From: Paraconiothyrium sp. Pb-2020
Taxonomy: Eukaryota; Ascomycota; Dothideomycetes; Pleosporales; Didymosphaeriaceae
Length of the DNA: 64,000 nt
Assembly (NCBI GenBank): GCA_022419385.1
Contig: JAJUBI010000001.1
Coordinates: 5,146,001 to 5,210,000 of the forward strand
Direction: 5' to 3'
Numbering within the stretch: position 1 is the first letter of the stretch; the number at the start of each line of letters is the position of its first letter. The translations under genes and the position numbers were made by a program. Below the pieces are notes generated by a model. That model did no database searches. It was not told the DNA's origin and saw nothing but the letters and a program-made list of their open reading frames with translations. Below are positions 56,969 through 64,000 of this stretch, in pieces.

Positions 56969-59900
56969 ATGGGTGAAACCGATTTCAACAAGGCCGAGGA
57001 GAACCCTCAAGAAACCGAACCCCCTTTAGGTGCCCAACATGGAGCCTCTATACACCACCACCACCACCAACCTTCGCACCAGCCAGGGTCACGCGAGGAC
57101 GGCAACGCCTCGCCGCTCACAGCTTGGCACTGCCAGACCGCAGCACAAGTCGCCCAGACGCTGGACGTGGACATCAGGTACCGTTCGACCTTCATCTACA
57201 CCACATCTACTCTGCTGACACTGCCCCTAGCAATGGTCTCAGCGTCGACCAAGCGGAATCTCGCCTTCGGATCCATGGGTCTAACAAGGTTAAAGGAGCT
57301 GAAGGGCTATCCTTGTGGGCGCTTCTCTTAAGGCAGGTGTCCAACAGCCTTACGCTTGTACGTGGCTTCCTTGATCATCCATCATTTGTGCCTTCCAATC
57401 TTCGGCCGATGCACAATTGCGGCTAACACGCTTCGCCCCAGGTCCTTCTCATAACTATGGCTTTAAGCTTTGGAATCGATGATTACATCGAAGGCGGTGT
57501 TATCACTGCAGTCATCCTCCTCAACATTGTTGTTGGGTAAGCGTCTTTGTGTATCTTTGACGTAAAGACCGGCTGATTTTATAGGTTTTGGCAAGACTAC
57601 AAGGCAGAGAAGACGATAGAATCTCTCAAAAGCCTGACTGCGCCAGAGTCCATCGTTCTACGCGGCGGAGACACCATCAAAATCCAAGCGATTAACCTCG
57701 TCCCTGGCGACATCGTGCAGCTGGAGACCGGTAATATCGTGAGTAGCCACACCCAATGTATCAACTACACTCAATCACGGTACTGACTTGATAGGTCCCC
57801 GCCGACATTCGCCTCGTGGATGGCTTGAATGTTTCCACTGACGAGGCTTTTCTCACTGGCGAAGCGGAGCCTATAGAAAAGGATCCCTCGAAAGTCTATG
57901 ATGACCCAGATGTCCCTCTAGGGGACCGTCTAAACCTTGCGTTCTCCGGAAGTGAGATGAAGCGCGGGCGTTGCAAGGCGATTGTCGTCTCAACCGGCAT
58001 GAAGACCGAGGTGGGCAAGATTGCCAACATGCTTCGCCAAAAGGACGAAACGCTGAATGAACTTGGACCGCTAGCCAAAATTTGGAAAAAGACTGTCAAG
58101 ACTGTAAAGTCAATCCTTGGACTTGATGGAACGCCTCTACAAATCAGTCTTAGCAAGTTCGCTCTCTTACTCTTTGGTCTCGCTATTCTACTTGCTATCA
58201 TTGTCTTTTCGGCAAACAAATGGCAGGTTGGGGGCGAGGCGAGGTTTTGATCTACGGCATCTGTGTCGCCGTTGCTGTCATTCCAGAGTCTCTTATTGCG
58301 GTGTTGACAATCACTATCGCCGTAGGGGCCAAAGCGATGGCTAAGTAAGTCGACACGAGTTGCATAAATACTCATGGGCCACGCCAACTAATTGTTTGTT
58401 TAGATCTAACGTTATCATCCGCGTTTCTTCAGCCATTGAAGCTGTGGGTGGAGTTACGTCAATCTGCAGTGATAAAACAGGCACTCTAACAACGGGCAAG
58501 ATGATTGTTCGAAGGGCAATCATCCCAGGATTTGGAACCTTGGAGGTGGACGGCACTTCCCACTCTTACGACCCGAACAGTGGATTCGTCACGCACGACA
58601 GCGCCCGTCTCGACCCGAAGAACTTTGCTCCTAATGGTGCCTGCACACGCTTCCTCAGGACGATTGCACTGTGCAACCAGTCCAAGGTAGAGTATACGGC
58701 CAGTTCTTCGGATGATGCCACTGCCGGGAAGAAGGAAGCCAATGAGCGAATGATGAGTGACGACGACGATAATACCGATGCCTCGACCATCCAATCTGCT
58801 ACCATCACTTGTCCTACCACCGCTTCTGGCCAGAGTACGTTGAATGTTGGGGAGTGGAAAGCTTTTGGAGAACCCACAGAGGTTGCTCTCCAGGTGTTGG
58901 CTATGCGTTTTGACATGGGCAAAGAAGAACTACTCTCCGGGCTCGACATTCGTCTTGCTGCTGAGTTTCCATTCGACTCATCTGTCAAGAAGATGACCGT
59001 TGTCTACGAAGACAGTCAGGCTAGGCATCTGGACGTCTACACCAAGGGCGCCACAGAGTTCATGTTGCCAGTATTGAGCATTCCCCAGTCTGAAAAGACC
59101 AAGATCGAAGAAATGGCAGAGAACATGGCCAAAGACGGTCTGCGTGTCCTCTGCATTGCCCACAAACTCTGCCCAATGGGCACAGACCTCCACCAGCGTG
59201 AAGCTGTGGAACAAGGTCTGAACTTCATCGGTATGGTGGCTATTTACGATCCGCCTCGTCCGGAAAGCAAAAAGGCAGTCCGCGATTGTCAGGTCGCGGG
59301 CATTACGGTGCATATGCTCACTGGTGATCACCCCGCTACTGCCGAGGCCATAGCGCGAGCTGTCAGTATCATCGATGCTTCGCTACCCCGTGGACAGACA
59401 GGCAAGGCTGTTATGATTGCCAGAGAATTCGACGCTTTGAGTCAAGAGGAGATTGACGCTATGGAACAATTGCCTCTCGTCGTCGCCCGATGTAGCCCAT
59501 CGACGAAAGTCAAGATGGTTGAAGCACTTCACAGAAGGAAGCAGTTTTGTGTTATGACTGGTGATGGTGTCAACGACTCACCAGCCCTCAAAAAGGCTGA
59601 TGTCGGTATCGCCATGGGTTCCGGATCTGACGTCGCTAAAGACGCTGCAAAGATGGTATTGACGGACGATAACTTCGCCTCCATCGTCGAAGCAGTGAAA
59701 GAAGGACGTCGACTGTTCGACAACATCCAGAAGGTACGTCTTATTCAATGCCTTTCTCATCCCTAGTCCCTTATACTAACATCCAAGATAGTTCCTCATG
59801 CACCTCCTCATCTCCAACATCGCCCAAGTAATCCTGCTACTTATCGGCCTCGCCTTCAAAGATCGCGATGCGCACTCCGTCTTCCCCCTCTCCCCCATAG

Positions 59901-60589
59901 AAATTCTGTGGGTCAACCTCATCACATCCTCCTTCCTCGCCATCGGCCTCGGCCTCGAAGAATCCCAGCCAGATTCTATGGTTCGTCCTCCGCACAACCT
60001 CTCCATCGGCGTCTTCACAAAGGAACTCATCACAGACAAGTTCATTTATGGCTTCTTCATGGGCTCATTGTGTCTACTAAGCTTCGCTGTCGTTGCGTAT
60101 GTAGGCCCTGGAAGTGGTGATCTGGGTAGCGGGTGTAACGAGGGCTGGAACGAGACGTGTGGAGTCGTTTTCCGTGCTCGAGCGACTACTTACGCAACAA
60201 TCACGCTGCTGCTACTTGTCACAGCATGGGAGGTCAAGCACTTTGCGCGCTCGCTGTTCAACTTCTATCCTGAGAGCACAACGCCTCGCGGCCTATCTGT
60301 CTTCCCGACTGTCTGGCGTAACCGCTTCCTCTTCTGGGCCGTCACTGCCGGCTTCACGATCATGTTTCCTATCGTATATCTCCCCGTCATCAACAGAGAG
60401 GTGTTCAAGCACGGCTCCATGACGTGGGAGTGGGGTGTGAGCTTCGGCTGCGTTGCCATTTACATCGCTGCCATTGAGGTGTGGAAAGCGATCAAGCGTA
60501 GACTTGGACTGTGGAGTGGTGCGCACAAAGTCCTTGCCGGGGAGGAAAGAGTCGAGGGGGTCGTGCAGCCAGTGGTCACGGAAAAGTAA
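56969..60589 (+). CDS. P-type cation-exporting ATPase, ENA/type IID, one frame change
   Basis: Seven exons: 56969-57177, 57231-57357, 57442-57536, 57585-57738, 57795-58344, 58404-59733 and 59792-60589; about 1087 aa, full length. ENA pumps export Na+, Li+ or K+ at the plasma membrane. An in-frame TGA directly precedes ATG 56969. Landmarks: a five-His run near residue 30; actuator TGEAEPIE; TM4 IPESLIAVLTI; phosphorylation site CSDKTGTLTTGKM; nucleotide-binding KGATEFMLP; MLTGDHPATAEAIA; hinge MTGDGVNDSPALKKADVGIAMG; and C-terminal TM segments starting FLMHLLISNIAQVILLLIG. The frame breaks in the G5 run 58230-58234, between TM3 (LLFGLAILLAIIVFSANKW) and TM4 (LIYGICVAVAVIPES); one more G closes it. 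Type IID is judged from the IYGICVAVAVIPESLIAVLTI region and overall layout. Confidence 0.9.
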
Positions 60590-61329
60590 GGTCAGGCCTC
60601 ATCAGGAGGAGAGAGGAGAGACGATGGGTTATTGGGATCAAATTATTTTTGTTGCCTGTGTATGTGGAAGCGAGAGGAGCAGGTGGAGGTAACACTCGTT
60701 TAGGGGTTCGTTGATCTTCTGGGATCTACTCGTCTGTTAGGTGGCGCTGTCGTTGGCGCACCGGTGGGTTTTTCGCCAGACACTCGTTTTGCGTTGCTTT
60801 CAAAATTATCAGACGCTTATTTGGCGATGCTCTCAGACATGTATGTATATACATGCAATCCAACTTTTTCGCTCTTTAGCATGTATACTACATGCAGTGC
60901 TTGGGAATCACCGTCTTTCAACACGGGTATCTCATCTTACCAGGCCACGTTGACCTAGGTGGTCCTCCACTACATATAACGATAGCTTACAGCTCTCCAC
61001 ACCAAATCGAACAAGACCTTGGCCGGACCACAACGTGGCTTGGAGCTTTTGTAGTTTTAATAATACCACAAGATGAAAGGTGGAAGGGTGTGACATTTTG
61101 AGCCTGCGTTTGAGATCATCGCACAACTTGGTGAATACAACGGCCATATAGGTAACGAGTCTCACGTCGCAAGAACTTGCGTCAGTGGGGTCAAGATCAT
61201 GATCTGCAATTTTCCTTTTGATTCTTCAAGACGTTGCTGCGTATACAGAGCTAGTTGAAAGGGGCTTTTGAAAACCATGCCAGCGCGACACAGATATGTG
61301 GCCACGTACTTTCAAACGGGTACGCTGGT
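60590..61329. other. Convergent intergenic stretch
   Basis: Holds the 3' flanks of the ATPase (+) and GluRS (-) genes. No coding signal. T-rich and TATGTATATACAT-like sequence around 60840-60855 may be part of a polyadenylation region. Confidence 0.5.
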
Positions 61330-63878
61330 TTACTTGCCGCCCGTCGGAATCTTGTACGCCACAGCCGGCTCGCCATGCTGGAACGCCTTATCGAGCCTGA
61401 AGTATCCCTTGCGATCGAACTGGAATACATCGTCGACCTTCAAGTCCGCCACGTTCAAATCCGCAACTGCCTTAGTCACAGTCTTCGTGTTCTTGTTCAG
61501 GAAATCCTCCAGCTTATCATCCTCCTCAAGCTTGTCCTTGGTAATGAGGTAGTCGAAATCAACGAGCTCTACAGGGACGAGATTCTGGTCCTTGGACAGC
61601 CACGTCACCTTCTTGGACGTCTTCTTGACGTCGCCCTGGAGATGGAGCTCGAGCTCGATACCGGTCACGGTCTTGAGTCCGGAGGGGGAGGCCAGAGGAT
61701 TGATGGAGTGCGAAATGTTACGAACGATGGCGTTACCCCAGTTCATGAGCGTAATCTCCTCGTCCTTGGCAAACGACTGCGCGTCCTCCTGCTCAAGGAA
61801 GATGTCTTTGCTGAAAACGACCTTCTTCTTGCCGAGGTCATACTTGACGTGCTTGGCTTTCTCCTCGGTAACGACGCCCGCGGGAGCTCCGACAACGGTG
61901 ACAGGAACTTTGGCGGCATCGGCGATGGCGGTGTAACGGGCAGAGACCGGGTCGATGTGCTTCTTATTGGTCGCCCAGAATGAATGCCTGCCAAATCCGT
62001 TAGTGTGTGCCTGATACGTATGGGAATGGTATCTAGCTCACCAATCTAAGTTCACAATGTTCTTCGATGGGCCTTGCTTTAAAATGAATTCACGGAGAGC
62101 AGGGATTACAACTGGTATCAAGTTAGTCGATATCCTCAGGACGTGTAGTGACGATACTTTGCTGGTGTCTCAACTAAGCCGAAGGAAGGAACTTCTATCA
62201 TGCCTGAAGTCGAGCAACAAGACTTTATCTTGCTTCATAGGAACACAGACATTGCACCGGGTGACTTACCTCCACGGCGCCGGACCCCTCTAATGGTCGG
62301 CATTCTGGCATCACTACAGTAGGAATTAGTACACGATACACCAATGGGGATGTCAAACTCACTCCCAACCCGTTACGACCCCCTCATCCACAATCTTCGT
62401 GAGCTTGCGCTTCGAAAGCAAAGTGCGGATGAAGTTGAGCCGAGCGAAGCCCCAGTTGTACACGCCGCGCAGCTTAAGCGTCTTGATGAACCACTGGTAC
62501 TGTGCATCGCGGTCGTTGTACTCGGTCGTGCGAAGAGCGTGGGTAACGCCCTCAAGAGAATCTACGATAGGACAGCAGAAATCGTAGGTCGGGTAGATCT
62601 TCCATGTGGCCCCAGTACGATGGTGCTCCTCTGGGTTGCAGCGGTAGATGACCGGATCACGAAGAGCCTTGTTCGGGTCATCCACCGACATCTTGGCGCG
62701 GATGCACCATCGGAGACCCTCCTCAGTGCCCTTCTTCATCTCCTCGAAGTGTGCCAGGTTCTCCTCCACTGGAGCGTCGCGGCGCGCGCTGGCAATGCCA
62801 TCCATACGCTCCTCACGCATACGCTCTTGCGCTGTGTCGTCTGCATAGGCACCGCCGTCCTTGATTAGCTGCACGCAAACGTCGTACAGGTGATCAAAGT
62901 AATCGGACGTGTATGAGACAGAATCAGGCTTGATGCCCATGAGCGCCAGATCCTCGACAATAGCATCTTGGAACTCCTGCTTCTCCTTGGTGGGATTCGT
63001 GTCGTCGAAGCGAAGGATGAGCTTGCCCTTGTATTTCTCGTGCGCGAAGTAATCGTTGAGCAAGGCCGCTTTTGCGTGGCCAATATGGAGGTAGCCTGAA
63101 GGCTCCGGCGGGAACCTGGTGACAACACCGGTCCCATCACCGACATCTTGGAGTCTAGCGCATGTTAAAAACATCCTAGTAGATGAAGTGTTGGACACGC
63201 TACCCGATATCGTAATTTGCTCCGTCATCCTTCTGCTTGCCACCTTCCTTTGCTTTGCTGGCGTCTTTACTCTTGCCTTCCTGCACAACAACGGTATGCT
63301 GGGGATAGGCAGCTTCTATGTAAAAGAACCAGCGTGAGAGGTTACGCATCAGACCTTGCCTAGTGAAATATCAGTCTTGAAGTGTGATTCCAATAGTCTT
63401 TACAACTAACTTAATGTAGGCATGCGCCACGCGGTTCCCTCTCAACACCGACCAGACAGTGGTATCCGCATCCTGTTACGCTGATTAGCATAGAGTTCGA
63501 AATGAACATGCGGCATAGTAGAGCATCATACCGTCAGGCCATATCCAACAATGTGCGAGCGAAGCGCTTTAAAGAGTGTTAGTCCATCAATTCCCAGCAA
63601 ACAGTCGCATCTACCTACTGAGATGGCTATCAAGCTCATACAACAATGGCTCGATCTGCCTGAGATGTGGGTACGAAGTCAGTGTGTGGTCCAAGACAGT
63701 GGGAGTGTAACCCATGGATTGACTCATAGTAGAAGAACGACCCGTTCCTCGCTTCCAGGTCTATCCTCTACCACGAAGACAAATCCACTGTGCCTAGGGA
63801 GTTGCATTACTTCAGATTCAGCGGCTTCAGATTCTCGGAGCGGTCTTGCCACTCCTTTATATGTGCTTCGTAGGCCAT
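61330..63878 (-). CDS. Cytosolic glutamyl-tRNA synthetase
   Basis: Nine exons: 63878-63811, 63659-63619, 63566-63532, 63472-63411, 63359-63204, 63154-62363, 62313-62270, 62111-62042 and 61987-61330; introns 49-158 nt, all phase-consistent; 641 aa. It charges tRNA-Glu with glutamate. N-terminal GST-like domain (HIKEWQDRSENLK; LYELDSHLTLRSHIVGYGLT; DADTTVWSVLRGNRVAHAYIK; NLSRWFFYIEAA), as in yeast Gus1, which docks on Arc1-type partners. A Lys-rich linker ends in ANYDIGLQD. Catalytic Rossmann domain: VTRFPPEPSGYLHIGHAKAA with the HIGH signature, then RFDDTNP, and the KMSKS equivalent LLSKRKLTKIV before WDDARMPTIRG. C-terminal beta-barrel anticodon domain follows. The class with PPEPSGYLHIGH is eukaryotic GluRS. 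Exon 1 is short and its intron long (151 nt), so the first exon is the least certain. Confidence 0.93.
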
Positions 63879-64000
63879 TGTGCAGGATTCGAGGTGATGT
63901 GTGGGAGATTTGTGTTGGGAGAACTTTCGATGGGAATGAGTCGTAGTGGGGGTCTTGGCAGGGACGCCTCTACCCCGCGCTAGGCGCTAGTCACTTCTCC
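63879..64000. other. Upstream region of the GluRS gene, cut by window end
   Basis: Short non-coding segment before the proposed GluRS ATG; the core promoter probably continues beyond the window. Confidence 0.4.

Noticed and set aside
61255..61983. 242-aa plus-strand ORF
   Set aside because: Antisense of the last GluRS exon; Leu/Val-rich mirror of a charged domain.
62344..62868. 174-aa plus-strand ORF
   Set aside because: Antisense of the GluRS catalytic exon.
1..64000. CRISPR arrays, tRNA/rRNA genes, transposons
   Set aside because: No regular spacer repeats, no convincing B-box/cloverleaf and no transposase or reverse-transcriptase motif seen in any frame I read.

Overview
The window is nuclear DNA of a filamentous ascomycete (Pezizomycotina; Dothideomycetes is my best guess, inferred from gene style and content and not proven). 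The evidence is many short introns of about 44-85 nt with GTRNGT donors and CTAAC/CTGAC-like branch sites, both strands used, no operons, and a fungal gene set: lanosterol synthase, ENA-type cation ATPase, Tim22, Nob1, pICln, WDR83/MORG1, a Hda2/3-like deacetylase subunit, a GCK/Ste20-like kinase, cytosolic glutamyl-tRNA synthetase and a GH92 mannosidase.

Layout. 0-10 kb: 5'-truncated HDA1-complex subunit (+), about 2.3 kb of empty DNA, a GT31 glycosyltransferase with a PAN-like tail (-), GC-rich non-coding DNA with a decayed repeat pair, and a 2EXR/F-box-like protein (-). 12.5-19.7 kb: GCK kinase (-) divergent from a DUF4048-like protein (+), then TIM22 (+). 20.7-25.1 kb: poorly resolved minus-strand multi-exon gene(s) of unknown function. 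25.3-34.8 kb: NOB1 (+) convergent with WDR83 (-), which is head-to-head with pICln (+); an Arg/Ser-rich orphan (+); a SAM methyltransferase (+) convergent with a six-cysteine membrane protein (-). 36.4-40.6 kb: EthD-domain protein, a small spliced protein and ERG7, all minus. 41.3-45.6 kb: a conserved fungal protein and a DUF1295 membrane protein, both minus. 46.8-60.6 kb, all plus: a DNA-ligase-like protein, GH92 mannosidase, a 96-aa gene and the ENA ATPase. 61.3-63.9 kb: glutamyl-tRNA synthetase (-), which I resolved into nine exons.

The genes are mostly independent housekeeping functions: chromatin, mitochondrial import, ribosome maturation, snRNP assembly, sterol synthesis, ion efflux, translation and protein glycan processing. 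I see no biosynthetic cluster, transposon, CRISPR or RNA gene, and no convincing new biological system. The strongest window-wide signal is that six otherwise conserved genes each need one or two single-base frame corrections, nearly all at a homopolymer run. That looks more like consensus error than gene decay. Several real exons carry no start codon of their own and are missed by simple ORF calling: the GluRS N-terminus, the small gene at 37.6-38.0 kb, and exons at 23.5-25.0 kb.
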